In this document: positions 24,771-34,675 of the stretch, one piece after another
Position numbering within the stretch: position 1 is the first letter of the stretch
Layout of the letters: each line of letters starts with the position of its first letter
Assembly (NCBI GenBank): GCA_910588645.1
Contig: CAJUOY010000005.1
Span: 25,033-89,032 of the forward strand
Source of the DNA: an uncultured Christensenellaceae bacterium
Lineage (GTDB): Bacteria; Bacillota; Clostridia; Christensenellales; Borkfalkiaceae
Reading direction: 5' to 3'
DNA length: 64,000 nucleotides
The notes under the pieces: generated by a model
Seen by the model: only the letters and a program-made list of their open reading frames with translations
The model's database searches: none
Told to the model about the DNA's origin: nothing
Translations under genes and position numbers: made by a program

Positions 24771-27700
24771 GAGAGAAGATATAAAAAAGGTACTAGTTAT
24801 CGGTTCAGGCCCGATTATAATTGGACAGGCAGCAGAATTTGACTATGCTGGAGCGCAGGCTTGCCGTGTAATGAAAGACGCAGGCGTAAATGTTGTTCTC
24901 TGCAATTCCAACCCCGCAACAATTATGACTGATAAAGCTCTTGCGGATGAAATTTATCTCGAACCCTTGACGGTAGATACTCTTAAAAGAATAATTATCA
25001 AGGAAAAGCCCGACAGCCTTTTGGCTTCACTCGGTGGGCAGACGGGGCTTACGTTGGGATGTCAGTTGGCAAAGAGTGGTTTTTTAAGCGAACACGGCGT
25101 AAAGCTTATAGGCGTAAATCTTGATTCTATCGATCGTGCGGAAGACCGAGAGCTGTTTAAAGAGACAATGCAGAAAATCAATCAGCCCGTCGTTCCTTCC
25201 GATATTGCTTATACCGTTGACGAATGCGTATCTATTGCGCAGAAGATTGGATACCCCGTAATTGTTCGCCCTGCATATACGCTTGGCGGCGCGGGCGGCG
25301 GCGTGGCAAATGACGAGTCGGAGTTAAGACTTATTTCCCACAACGGGCTTATGTTATCGCCTATTACGCAGGTTCTTATTGAAAAGTACATAGGCGGTTG
25401 GAAGGAAATCGAGTTTGAAGTTTTGCGCGACTGTGTGGGGAACGTACTGACAGTGTGTTCTATGGAAAACTTTGATCCCGTGGGTATTCATACCGGGGAC
25501 TCTATCGTTATTGCGCCTGCCGTTACTTTATCGGATAAGGAATATCAGATGCTGCGTACCGCGGCTCTCGATATAATAACTGAATTGAAGATAGAGGGCG
25601 GGTGTAACTGTCAGTTTGCTCTGAATCCCGACTCTTTCGAGTATGCGGTTATCGAAGTAAATCCCCGTGTTTCAAGGTCATCCGCGCTTGCGTCCAAGGC
25701 AACGGGGTTCCCTATAGCAAAAGTTTCTTCTAAAATAGCTTTGGGCTATACTCTCGATGAAATTAAAAACGACGTTACGGGCACGACGTACGCCTGTTTC
25801 GAACCTACGATAGACTACGTGGTTGTCAAGCTTCCCAAATGGCCGTTTGATAAATTCCTGTATGCGCAGAGAATTTTGGGCACGCGTATGAAAGCTACCG
25901 GCGAAGTTATGTCGATGGGAACGAATTTCGAAACGGCGATTATGAAGGCTGTTCGCGGTGCAGAGATCTCTACGGATACGCTTAATTTGCCTAAACTCGC
26001 GGCGCTTAGCGACGAAGAGATTTATTCGAGACTTGGTGAAATGACCGACGAGAGACTGTTCGTAGTCTATCAGGCAATAAAACGCGGTGTAAGTGCAGAC
26101 GATATATTCAATATAACCAAGATCGACAGGTGGTTTTTAAGTAAACTTAAAAAGCTTTCCGATTATGAGAGTGAAATTGAGGGGGGCGCTATTTCGCGCG
26201 ATCAATATCTCAGAGGAAAGAAGTTGGGCTATTCCGATAGGGCGTTAGAAAAAATATCGGGGCATAAAGTTCCCATGCACAGGAACGCCGTATTTAAAAT
26301 GGTAGATACCTGTGCTGCAGAATTTGCGGCTAAGACGCCCTATTTCTATTCGACGTATGACGAAAAGGAGCACGACGAGGCGAAGCCCTTTGTAGCCAAC
26401 AGTACGAAAAAGAGAATAGTGGTAATAGGTTCTGGCCCAATTCGTATAGGACAGGGAATCGAGTTCGACTATTCTTCCGTTCACTGCGTATGGGCTTTAA
26501 AGCGTATGGGATATGAGGTAGTTATTATCAATAACAACCCTGAAACTGTTTCGACCGATTTCGATACTGCGGACAGGCTCTATTTCGAAGCTCTTACTCC
26601 GGAAGACGTGCAAAACGTTCTGGATATAGAAAAACCTTACGGGGTTGTTATTACGTTCGGCGGGCAGACTGCAATTAAGCTTTGTTCGTATCTCGACAAA
26701 AAGGGAGTGCGCATATTGGGTACTCCTGCTGACAGTGTTGATTTGGCGGAGGACAGAGAGCGTTTCGACGCATTATTGGAGCAGTTCGGAATTGCCCGTC
26801 CTAAGGGCCTCACCGTTATGAATAAAGAGGACGCCGTGGCTGCGGCGGAAAAGCTTGGTTATCCTGTACTTTTAAGACCTTCATACGTCATAGGCGGACA
26901 GAATATGACCATTGCGTTTACTCAAAATGATATTGAACGTTATATGGACGTAATATTGGCGCAGAAGATCGAAAATCCCGTGCTTTGCGATAAATATCTT
27001 ATGGGAACAGAGCTTGAAGTTGACGCAATTTCGGATGGTGTGGACGTTCTGATCCCCGGAATAATGCAACATATCGAGCGCGCAGGCGTTCACAGCGGAG
27101 ACTCAATAGCGGTTTATCCTCCGTATAATCTCAGCGACGCTATGCTTAAAAAGGTTGTAGATATTTCTACTAAACTTGCTATATCTCTTAAAACAAAGGG
27201 GCTTATAAACATTCAGTATCTGATTTATCAGAACGAGCTATACGTTATAGAAGTTAATCCCCGCGCGTCGAGAACAATACCCTATATTTCCAAAGTTACT
27301 GGCGTGCCTATGGTTGATCTTGCAACCAAAATACTTATGGGCGGTAAACTTAAAAAACTGGGTTACGGTACGGGACTTTATCCCAATTCGCCCTATGTTG
27401 CAGTAAAAGTTCCCGTATTTTCTTTCGAAAAATTGAACGACGTCAATTCTCAGCTTGGGCCTGAAATGAAATCTACGGGCGAAGTTCTCGGAATAGGTAA
27501 AACTATTGAAGAGGCGCTTTTTAAAGGACTTGTTTCTGCGGGATTTAATATGAAGCATCCAACGAAACAAAAGCCTGCCGGTATTTACTTTACCATAAAC
27601 GATCAGGATAAGCCTGAAATAATCAATATTGTCAAGAAGTTTGCGGATTTGGGACTCAATCTGTACGCTACAAAAGGTACGGCAGACGTAATAAGAAGTC

Positions 27701-28776
27701 TCGGCCTTGAATGTACGGATGTTTCCAGACTTTCCTCAAACGAAGAAATTTTCAAACTTATGGACGAGGGTAAGGTCGATTATATTGTTTATACTGGTAA
27801 GACGGACGTTGAATCGATTTCAAACTACATCAGTTTGCACCATCACGCAATTTTGCTTGGAATTACCGTTTTGACTTCGCTTGATACAACAAATGCGCTT
27901 GCGGACGTAATTGCAGGAAGATATAACGAATTCAATACCGAACTTGTGGACATAAATAATTTAAGAAAAGAAAAATTGAAGCTTAATTTTTCAAAAATTC
28001 ATTGCGGCGGTAACGATTATATCGTATTCAATAACTTTGGCGGTGAAATAACCTGTCCTGAAAGTTTGGCTATAAATTTCTCAGACAGGCACTATGCAAT
28101 CGGCGCAGACGGCATTGTACTTATAGAAAAGTCCGAAGCTGCGGATGCGAAAGTAAGAATATTTAACTGTGACGGCAAGGAACTTCGCCTTGCTGCCAAT
28201 CCCATAAGGTGCGTAGCCAAGTATTTGTTTGACAATAAGTTTGTCGGGGAAAGAATGAGTATAGAATGCGGTTGCGGAATCTATGAGTTGACCGTTAACT
28301 CTTTTAACGGTAAAGCCAGCTCGGTAAGTATGCTTTTGGGATCGCCTGTATGTGAGAAGAAAGATAACATTTCTTTGAACGGCCAAAATTACAGCGCTGT
28401 AAGCGTGAATATAGGAATTTCTCACCTTGTCGTTTATACCGATAAAGTGGAAGAAGCGGATATGGAAGCTTTGGGACAGGCTCTTATCGAAAACGGAAAA
28501 TTTACCGAGGGCGCCTATCTCGAATGTGCCAGAGTCGTAAACGGCGTTACTGCCAAAATGCGTGTTTGGGATAAATACAACGGAGAGACTTTGTCTTGCG
28601 GTACGGCTGCCGCTGCTGTGGCGGTTGCATCGATGTTAAACGGCCAGTGTCTTTACGGTGAAATTATAACCGTTAAATTGAAAGGCGGAGATCTGTTCGT
28701 TAAATATAATAAGGAAGGAATTATAGAACTTGACGGGCCTGTTAAGCAGTCGTTCAACGGTTCTATAGAAATCTGA
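24763..28776 (+). CDS. carB: Carbamoyl-phosphate synthase large subunit fused to a DapF-like domain
   Basis: Residues 1 to about 1065 are a complete CarB: two ATP-grasp halves (KKVLVIGSGPIIIGQAAEFD and KRIVVIGSGPIRIGQGIEFD open each), and a C-terminal MGS-type allosteric domain. Residues about 1071-1337 are an uninterrupted diaminopimelate epimerase domain (FSKIHCGGNDYIVFNN; YAIGADGIVLIE; IRCVAKYL; GETLSCGT). DapF needs two catalytic cysteines. The second is present (Cys1279), but the first, normally in MCGNGIRC, is Ala1144 in LAANPIRC. The fused domain therefore looks catalytically impaired. ATG 24763 is chosen because it overlaps the carA stop; upstream codons belong to carA in another frame. 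No stop or frameshift separates the halves. Confidence 0.93.
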   Translation: MPKREDIKKVLVIGSGPIIIGQAAEFDYAGAQACRVMKDAGVNVVLCNSNPATIMTDKALADEIYLEPLTVDTLKRIIIKEKPDSLLASLGGQTGLTLGCQLAKSGFLSEHGVKLIGVNLDSIDRAEDRELFKETMQKINQPVVPSDIAYTVDECVSIAQKIGYPVIVRPAYTLGGAGGGVANDESELRLISHNGLMLSPITQVLIEKYIGGWKEIEFEVLRDCVGNVLTVCSMENFDPVGIHTGDSIVIAPAVTLSDKEYQMLRTAALDIITELKIEGGCNCQFALNPDSFEYAVIEVNPRVSRSSALASKATGFPIAKVSSKIALGYTLDEIKNDVTGTTYACFEPTIDYVVVKLPKWPFDKFLYAQRILGTRMKATGEVMSMGTNFETAIMKAVRGAEISTDTLNLPKLAALSDEEIYSRLGEMTDERLFVVYQAIKRGVSADDIFNITKIDRWFLSKLKKLSDYESEIEGGAISRDQYLRGKKLGYSDRALEKISGHKVPMHRNAVFKMVDTCAAEFAAKTPYFYSTYDEKEHDEAKPFVANSTKKRIVVIGSGPIRIGQGIEFDYSSVHCVWALKRMGYEVVIINNNPETVSTDFDTADRLYFEALTPEDVQNVLDIEKPYGVVITFGGQTAIKLCSYLDKKGVRILGTPADSVDLAEDRERFDALLEQFGIARPKGLTVMNKEDAVAAAEKLGYPVLLRPSYVIGGQNMTIAFTQNDIERYMDVILAQKIENPVLCDKYLMGTELEVDAISDGVDVLIPGIMQHIERAGVHSGDSIAVYPPYNLSDAMLKKVVDISTKLAISLKTKGLINIQYLIYQNELYVIEVNPRASRTIPYISKVTGVPMVDLATKILMGGKLKKLGYGTGLYPNSPYVAVKVPVFSFEKLNDVNSQLGPEMKSTGEVLGIGKTIEEALFKGLVSAGFNMKHPTKQKPAGIYFTINDQDKPEIINIVKKFADLGLNLYATKGTADVIRSLGLECTDVSRLSSNEEIFKLMDEGKVDYIVYTGKTDVESISNYISLHHHAILLGITVLTSLDTTNALADVIAGRYNEFNTELVDINNLRKEKLKLNFSKIHCGGNDYIVFNNFGGEITCPESLAINFSDRHYAIGADGIVLIEKSEAADAKVRIFNCDGKELRLAANPIRCVAKYLFDNKFVGERMSIECGCGIYELTVNSFNGKASSVSMLLGSPVCEKKDNISLNGQNYSAVSVNIGISHLVVYTDKVEEADMEALGQALIENGKFTEGAYLECARVVNGVTAKMRVWDKYNGETLSCGTAAAAVAVASMLNGQCLYGEIITVKLKGGDLFVKYNKEGIIELDGPVKQSFNGSIEI

Positions 28777-29906
28777 TGATATATTTTGATAATGCGGCGA
28801 CAACAAAACCTGATGAAGAGTGTCTGAAAGCTGCCGAAAAATATCTTTATAGTGAGTTTTACAATCCGTCCGCCCTGTATAAGGGCGGATATGGTTTACA
28901 GCGTGAAATTGTTCAGTCCAGAAACAATATTCTTTCTTTGATCGCCGATAGAGAAAATTTTGACTTGATTTTTACTTCCTGCGGATCAGAGGCAGATAAT
29001 CAGGCTATTTTTTGCGGGGGCAGGAGAGGAAATATTGTTACTACAGCGGGGGAACATTCCGCTGTATATTCTGCCGTTAACGAGTTGAAGCAACGAGGAA
29101 TGGAAGTACGTTTTGCAAAGATCGGTGTTGACGGTTCTGTTGACACCGAAGATTTGTTGCGCCTTATCGATGAGAGGACTTCGCTTGTATCGGTTATTCA
29201 TGTAAACAATGAGACGGGCGCTATCAACGATATTGTAAAAATTGCAAAACTTGTCAAAGCGAAAAACAGATATTGTCTGTTTCATTCGGATGGCGTTCAG
29301 GCATTCGGTAAGATTGCTTTTAAATTGAGTAAGGAAATAGATTTATATTCCGTGAGCGCTCATAAGATCGGGGGAATAAAGGGAGTCGGTGCGCTGATAA
29401 AGCGCAAAGGCTTGATTTTGAAACCGTATATTTACGGCGGAGGACAGGAAAACGGGTTGAGAAGCGGAACGGAAAATGTGTTCGGAATTAAAAATTTCGA
29501 ATACGCCGCTTTGAAAAAATTTAAAAAAATAAAAGAGAATTATTCGAAAGCACATTCTTTAAAAAGGCTTATAATCGATAATTTAGATCGATCACATTTT
29601 AAAATTATCTCAGGGGAATTTTCGTCGCCGTACATTCTTAGTATTAGTGCGGAAGGACTGCGAGGCGAGACTTTATTGCATGAAGCCGACGATACGGGGT
29701 TAATAATTGGCACGGGTTCGGCGTGTTCTTCAAATGAAAAAAAGCGATTTTCAAGGACTATTATTGCTTGCGGATTAGGAGAGAAAATCGCAGACGGAGT
29801 TTTAAGGCTGAGTTTTTCATCGGAAAATAGTGAAGATGAAGCTTTGAAAGCGGTAAAAATCTTGAACGAAATTACTAAAAACAGAAAGGCGGTAATGTCA
29901 TTATAA
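28776..29906 (+). CDS. Cysteine desulfurase (NifS/IscS family)
   Basis: PLP enzyme of 376 residues that takes sulfur from cysteine as a persulfide. The PLP lysine is in SVSAHKIGGIKGVGAL, the catalytic cysteine in IGTGSACSSNEKK, and IYFDNAATTKP is the standard N-terminus. It overlaps carB-dapF by one base and thiI by one base. The pairing with thiI is typical of Firmicutes (NifZ/IscS-ThiI), where the desulfurase feeds tRNA thiolation; general Fe-S cluster supply remains possible. Confidence 0.93.
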   Translation: MIYFDNAATTKPDEECLKAAEKYLYSEFYNPSALYKGGYGLQREIVQSRNNILSLIADRENFDLIFTSCGSEADNQAIFCGGRRGNIVTTAGEHSAVYSAVNELKQRGMEVRFAKIGVDGSVDTEDLLRLIDERTSLVSVIHVNNETGAINDIVKIAKLVKAKNRYCLFHSDGVQAFGKIAFKLSKEIDLYSVSAHKIGGIKGVGALIKRKGLILKPYIYGGGQENGLRSGTENVFGIKNFEYAALKKFKKIKENYSKAHSLKRLIIDNLDRSHFKIISGEFSSPYILSISAEGLRGETLLHEADDTGLIIGTGSACSSNEKKRFSRTIIACGLGEKIADGVLRLSFSSENSEDEALKAVKILNEITKNRKAVMSL

Positions 29907-31060
29907 TGGGAAAAGTTATAATCGTCAGATATTCGGAGATACATCTTAAAGGTAAAAACAGAGGATATTTCGAACGCGTTTTAATTCTCAATATGGAAAA
30001 AGCCCTTAAAGGAATTAAACACGAAATTAAGAGAACGAGCGGAAGATATATTGTGGATGGATTTGACGAGTTTTCAGAGGATGAAATCTTGTCAAAATTG
30101 AAAAAGGTTTTCGGTATTCATTCTTTAAGCATTGCATTAAAAGTCGAAACAGATATGGATAAGATTTTTGCCGCAGCAAAGGAAGTATGTTTTACAGAGG
30201 GTACATTTAAAGTATCCGCACACCGTGCGGACAAATTGTTCAAATACGATTCTATGCAAATAAATGCCGAAATCGGTGGACGGTTATTGAGTACTTATAA
30301 AAATCTGAGAGTTGACGTTCATAATCCGTCGTTTATCGTAAATATAGACGTCAGGGAAGATGGAACGACTCTTATTTTTAACCATTTCCACAAGGGCGCG
30401 GGCGGAATGCCGGCAGGAACCTCCGGCAAAGGTATGCTTTTAATTTCAGGAGGCATAGACAGCCCAGTTGCTGGGCATATGATTGCCAAGCGCGGTATGC
30501 AGCTGGAGTGCATCCATTTTCACAGTTATCCATATACGAATATGCAGGCGCGCGATAAGGTGATAGAACTTGCGCAAGTTCTTGCTAAGTATACCGGCGG
30601 TATAAAAATGCATATTGTGTCCGTTACGCATATTCAGGAAGAAATTCATAAGAGTTGTAACGGTGAATATATGGTTACGCTTTTGAGACGTTTTATGATG
30701 CGAATTGCCGAGGAATTGGCAAAGAAAAACGGCGCTCAATGCTTGATTACAGGTGAAAGCTTGGGGCAGGTGGCTAGCCAAACCATTGAAGGAATGACTT
30801 CTTCCAATAGTGTTATCAAGGATTTACCTGTATTGAGGCCGCTTTGCGGATTTGATAAGGATGAAATAATCGAGCGTAGCAGACAAATTTCTGCCTACGA
30901 TATTTCAATAAGACCATATGAAGATTGCTGTACGGTATTCCTTCCTAAACACCCTGTAATAAAGCCTTCATTGCAGAGCGTACTGGAAGAAGAGGGGAAG
31001 CTTGACGTGGAAAATCTTATAAATAAATCTCTATTATCGGTTGAAACGGTTATTCTATAA
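29906..31060 (+). CDS. thiI: tRNA 4-thiouridine synthase ThiI
   Basis: Thiolates U8 of tRNAs and can supply sulfur for thiazole synthesis. An N-terminal ferredoxin-like/THUMP region (IVRYSEIHLKGKNRGYFE) precedes a PP-loop pyrophosphatase domain with LLISGGIDSPVAGHM. 384 residues without a C-terminal rhodanese domain is the usual Firmicutes form, relying on the neighbouring desulfurase. The tRNA-Thr in this window carries U at position 8. Translationally coupled to the desulfurase. Confidence 0.95.
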   Translation: MGKVIIVRYSEIHLKGKNRGYFERVLILNMEKALKGIKHEIKRTSGRYIVDGFDEFSEDEILSKLKKVFGIHSLSIALKVETDMDKIFAAAKEVCFTEGTFKVSAHRADKLFKYDSMQINAEIGGRLLSTYKNLRVDVHNPSFIVNIDVREDGTTLIFNHFHKGAGGMPAGTSGKGMLLISGGIDSPVAGHMIAKRGMQLECIHFHSYPYTNMQARDKVIELAQVLAKYTGGIKMHIVSVTHIQEEIHKSCNGEYMVTLLRRFMMRIAEELAKKNGAQCLITGESLGQVASQTIEGMTSSNSVIKDLPVLRPLCGFDKDEIIERSRQISAYDISIRPYEDCCTVFLPKHPVIKPSLQSVLEEEGKLDVENLINKSLLSVETVIL

Positions 31061-33277
31061 ATTATACCAGTCCTTATCTGCAATATCGGGAATTTTGACC
31101 TGGGGAGAAGAACTGTCACAGTTGAAATTTACGTTCGGTAAAGTAATTTCTTTACCGATTTTTTTTATTTTTCCGTCGGTATAGTAAGGTGTTACAGTAT
31201 AGGTGTACGAACCCGAATCAGGTTTATCCTGTATTGATTTTTGCCATTTTCCATCGTAAATTATATCAAAATGGTCGTTTTTATAGCGTTTTATAATATA
31301 TGCATAGTACTTTGTCTGATATAATAATATACTAATGCCTTCATTATTAACTTTTATTTGCGGCATTTTGATTGACGGAGATGAAAAGGTCGTGCTCTTT
31401 TCTTTCGGCTCGCAGCCTTTTAAAATTTTTACGGAAAGCTTATTTAGTTTGGGTGCAACGTCGTCGGCTAGCATTATCTTGTTGTTTGAGTAGTACTCGT
31501 CGGCATCTATTTGTATGGGTGTAGTGCCCAAATCTGTCTCTAATTTTTTAGGCAAACTATCGGAATATAATTTTTCGAAAATTTCTTTTAAATATGACGT
31601 ACAATTATTTCCGCCGGTAATGTCGGTCTTTTTGTTGTCTTTATCGCCGAGCCATACGCCTATACAGTGTTCGGAAGTGTATCCAATCGAATAAGCGTCG
31701 GTATTTCCATCTTCAGTACCGCAGGTTCCCGTCTTTGCCGCAACGCAAAATGGAAGGGATTTCAATTTTTTGGCGGTGCCTTGTTTTGCTGTATCTATTA
31801 GTATTTCATTCATGATCGAGCAGGTACCTACGGAAAACACGCGGCTTTCCGATTGTTCGTTCTTGTAAATCGTCACACCGTCCGCGGTAATAATTTCTTT
31901 TATAAAACGGGAAGGCGTATAGATTCCTGCATTGCCGAAGATAGAATAACAATCGCAGATCTCTTTCAGCGATAGACCGTATTTCATTCCGCCGAGTGCG
32001 AGAGATAAATTTTTGTCGTCCTCTTCAAGGCTAATATTCATTCTCGTCAGATACTTTTCTGCATTTTTAATGGTGAGGGAATTTAATGTTTTGACTGCCG
32101 GAATATTGTAGCTGTATTTAATACTATCCGCTACAGAGGTGTAGCCGTGGTATTTTTTGTCGAAGTTTTCGGGAGAATAACCGTTAAAATTTATTTTTTC
32201 ATCAAGTATTCGGGTAAAAGAAGATAAAAGTTTTTCTTCGATGGCGGGAGCATAGACGAATATTGGCTTAACAGTGGATCCAGGCTGGCGTTTTGCGTTT
32301 GCGATTGTCGATTTATATGCGTTTACTTGACCTTTAATATTTGTAATAATTATTGCATTATCGGTTTCGTATTCGATATTTTCTATAAAATTCTGCATTT
32401 CGGGGCAAAGGTATGTCTTAACTTTGCAACCGTATGCTACGTTATACTGATTTAAGTCGAGGTTGCCTATTTCGTCAAAAATTGCGTTGATATAGTCGGA
32501 ATATCTGCTGTTTTTTGCCTGTTCAACGGTGTTAATGGGTTGCGATGTTTCGGTTTTATAAGTATTTTCGTCTATAAAACCGCATTCGAGCATTGCTTTT
32601 AAAACAGTGTTGCGTTTTTGTATACTTTTTTCCGGGTTTTTAAACGGTGAATAATTGTTGGGTGATGAAAGTAGTCCTACAAGCGTTGCGCTTTCGTTCA
32701 ATGATAAATTTTCAGCCTTTTTTCCAAAATAAAATTCAGCCGCGCTCTGTAACCCGTAACAGCTGTGACCGAAATAAATTGTATTCAAATACATTTCCAA
32801 AATTTCATCTTTGGAATATGCGCGTTCAAGTTGTTTGGTAAGGCGTATTTCATAGAGCTTTCGTTTGATTGTCTTATCGTGAGATAGGTGGGTATTTTTA
32901 ATTAATTGTTGGCTTATGGTTGAGGCGCCCTCTTTAAAGGACCTTGCCGCTATATTCTTAAAAAACGCTTTGATCATTCTACCGTAATTCAGTCCGTTGT
33001 GGGAATAAAACTTTCTGTCTTCGGACGCAATAAACGCATTTATGCACGTTTCGTCAAGATCTTCGACTTTTACGTTTTTATGCTTATTTACTGTAGAAGT
33101 TCCGGCTATTTCGTTGCCTTCATCGTCGTAAATAATTATATTTTGTCCGGGCTTACTCAGTTTTTCGTGATCTAAGACGGCGTCTTTTGTGATTACAAGA
33201 TAGGAGAAAAATAGAGTGCAAACCGCCGTGATTATGCTTAAAACTATTATCAACATTATTTTTAAAAACTTAGTCAT
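31055..33277 (-). CDS. Class A penicillin-binding protein (PBP1A-like)
   Basis: Bifunctional peptidoglycan polymerase of 740 residues. N-terminal membrane anchor at about residues 5-30, then a GT51 glycosyltransferase domain with EDRKFYSHNGLNYGRM and GASTISQQLIKNTHLS. The transpeptidase domain has the active-site serine in PGSTVKP, YSYNIPAVK in the SxN position and KTGTCGTEDG. The last about 100 residues (SPSIKMPQIKV... YYTDGKIKK) resemble a small fibronectin-like domain. Convergent with thiI, overlapping by 6 bases at the 3' ends, and divergent from miaB. Confidence 0.93.
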   Translation of the reverse strand: MTKFLKIMLIIVLSIITAVCTLFFSYLVITKDAVLDHEKLSKPGQNIIIYDDEGNEIAGTSTVNKHKNVKVEDLDETCINAFIASEDRKFYSHNGLNYGRMIKAFFKNIAARSFKEGASTISQQLIKNTHLSHDKTIKRKLYEIRLTKQLERAYSKDEILEMYLNTIYFGHSCYGLQSAAEFYFGKKAENLSLNESATLVGLLSSPNNYSPFKNPEKSIQKRNTVLKAMLECGFIDENTYKTETSQPINTVEQAKNSRYSDYINAIFDEIGNLDLNQYNVAYGCKVKTYLCPEMQNFIENIEYETDNAIIITNIKGQVNAYKSTIANAKRQPGSTVKPIFVYAPAIEEKLLSSFTRILDEKINFNGYSPENFDKKYHGYTSVADSIKYSYNIPAVKTLNSLTIKNAEKYLTRMNISLEEDDKNLSLALGGMKYGLSLKEICDCYSIFGNAGIYTPSRFIKEIITADGVTIYKNEQSESRVFSVGTCSIMNEILIDTAKQGTAKKLKSLPFCVAAKTGTCGTEDGNTDAYSIGYTSEHCIGVWLGDKDNKKTDITGGNNCTSYLKEIFEKLYSDSLPKKLETDLGTTPIQIDADEYYSNNKIMLADDVAPKLNKLSVKILKGCEPKEKSTTFSSPSIKMPQIKVNNEGISILLYQTKYYAYIIKRYKNDHFDIIYDGKWQKSIQDKPDSGSYTYTVTPYYTDGKIKKIGKEITLPNVNFNCDSSSPQVKIPDIADKDWYNL

Positions 33278-33320
33278 CTCAAATAGTATTGATAAATTTT
33301 AATATTTGTTGCAAATTTTA

Positions 33321-33349
33321 TTGAAAAATCTCACAAAAAATTATATAAT
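33321..33349 (+). promoter_or_regulatory. Promoter that would give a leaderless miaB mRNA
   Basis: TTGAAA (33321-33326), a 17-bp spacer and TATAAT (33344-33349). The predicted start near 33356 is 3-5 nt before the ATG at 33360, and there is no Shine-Dalgarno. Confidence 0.65.
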
Positions 33350-33359
33350 AAAGTTGTAT

Positions 33360-34673
33360 ATGAACGGATATTATCACATTACAACATACGGTTGTCAGAT
33401 GAACGTACACGAATCGGAAAAAATCGCGGGGATTTTATCGGATTTGGGGTACAAGGCGACCGAAAAAATAGAAGATGCGGACATAGCCGTATTCAACACG
33501 TGTTGCATAAGAGAAAATGCCGAAAATCATGCTTTCGGCAATATCGGTATGCTTAAAAAGCTTAAAACCGCAAAGAAAAATATGATAATTGCGGTTGGCG
33601 GTTGTTTTACCCAGCAAATGGGTAAGGCAGAAAATCTGCACGAAAAATTTCCGTATGTAGACATCATTTTCGGGACGCACAATCTTGGAAAGTTAAAGGA
33701 TTATATTTTAAAAAAGCAAACGGTTAAAAAGGCGGTAATAGAAATTCTCGAAGACGACGGAAAAGTTTACGAGGAAATCAAACCTTTAAGGACAAGCTAT
33801 CCGAACGCCTGGATAAATATTACATACGGTTGCAACAATTTTTGTACTTATTGCATAGTGCCTTACGTGCGCGGACGAGAGCGCAGCAGAAGGTCGGCGG
33901 ATATAATTAACGAAGCTAAAGAATTGGTTGCGTTGGGATATAAGGAAATAACCTTGCTTGGACAGAACGTAAATTCATATTCCAACGGAACTGACGATCT
34001 TTCTTTCCCTCAGCTTTTGGAAGCAATAGCTGGGATAGAAGGAAAATTCAGATTGCGGTTTATGACTAGTCATCCCAAAGATTTTTCCGAAGAACTTGTA
34101 AAAGTAATTTCAAGAAATCCAAAAATCTGCAAATCTGTGCATTTGCCTGTGCAAAGCGGATCTGACGTGATTTTAAAGGCAATGAACAGAAGATATTCTT
34201 CCGCCGATTATCTAAACAAAGTTTCAATGTTGAAAAGGTATATTCCCGAATGTACGATTACAACCGATCTGATAGTCGGTTTCCCCGGAGAAACCGATGA
34301 AGATTTTATCGCAACTTTAAATCTTGTGAAGGAAGTTGGGTTCTCTTCCGCGTTTTCTTTTGTATATTCTAAACGTGACGGGACCGTTGCCGCGCGTATG
34401 GAAAATCAAGTAGATCCCGAAGTTTCCAAACGTCGTATTATGGAATTGATTGCGACTGTCAATGCTTTGACTCGTAGTCAATCTGAAAAATACGTCGGTA
34501 CAACAGTTGAAATTTTATGTGAAGATTACGATAATAAAAAGAATATGTACTTAGGAAGGGACGAATTCGGCAGAATGGCTTATTTCAGGAGTGAAAAAGA
34601 CGTTATCGGCGAATTTGTAAACGTTAAAATTAATAGTGCAAGCGGAATTTCGCTTACTGGAGAGATTATTTAA
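33360..34673 (+). CDS. miaB: tRNA-2-methylthio-N6-dimethylallyladenosine synthase
   Basis: Radical-SAM methylthiotransferase that adds the 2-methylthio group to i6A37 of tRNA. Three N-terminal cluster cysteines lie in TYGCQMNVHESE, FNTCCIRENAE and VGGCFTQQ; the SAM triad is in YGCNNFCTYCIVPYVRGRERS; a TRAM domain ends the protein. I choose ATG 33360 over an upstream in-frame ATG because the -10 box sits directly before it. It is the first gene of miaB-mutS-mutL-miaA, and its substrate is the product of miaA at the end of the same operon. Confidence 0.95.
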   Translation: MNGYYHITTYGCQMNVHESEKIAGILSDLGYKATEKIEDADIAVFNTCCIRENAENHAFGNIGMLKKLKTAKKNMIIAVGGCFTQQMGKAENLHEKFPYVDIIFGTHNLGKLKDYILKKQTVKKAVIEILEDDGKVYEEIKPLRTSYPNAWINITYGCNNFCTYCIVPYVRGRERSRRSADIINEAKELVALGYKEITLLGQNVNSYSNGTDDLSFPQLLEAIAGIEGKFRLRFMTSHPKDFSEELVKVISRNPKICKSVHLPVQSGSDVILKAMNRRYSSADYLNKVSMLKRYIPECTITTDLIVGFPGETDEDFIATLNLVKEVGFSSAFSFVYSKRDGTVAARMENQVDPEVSKRRIMELIATVNALTRSQSEKYVGTTVEILCEDYDNKKNMYLGRDEFGRMAYFRSEKDVIGEFVNVKINSASGISLTGEII

Positions 34674-34675
34674 CT

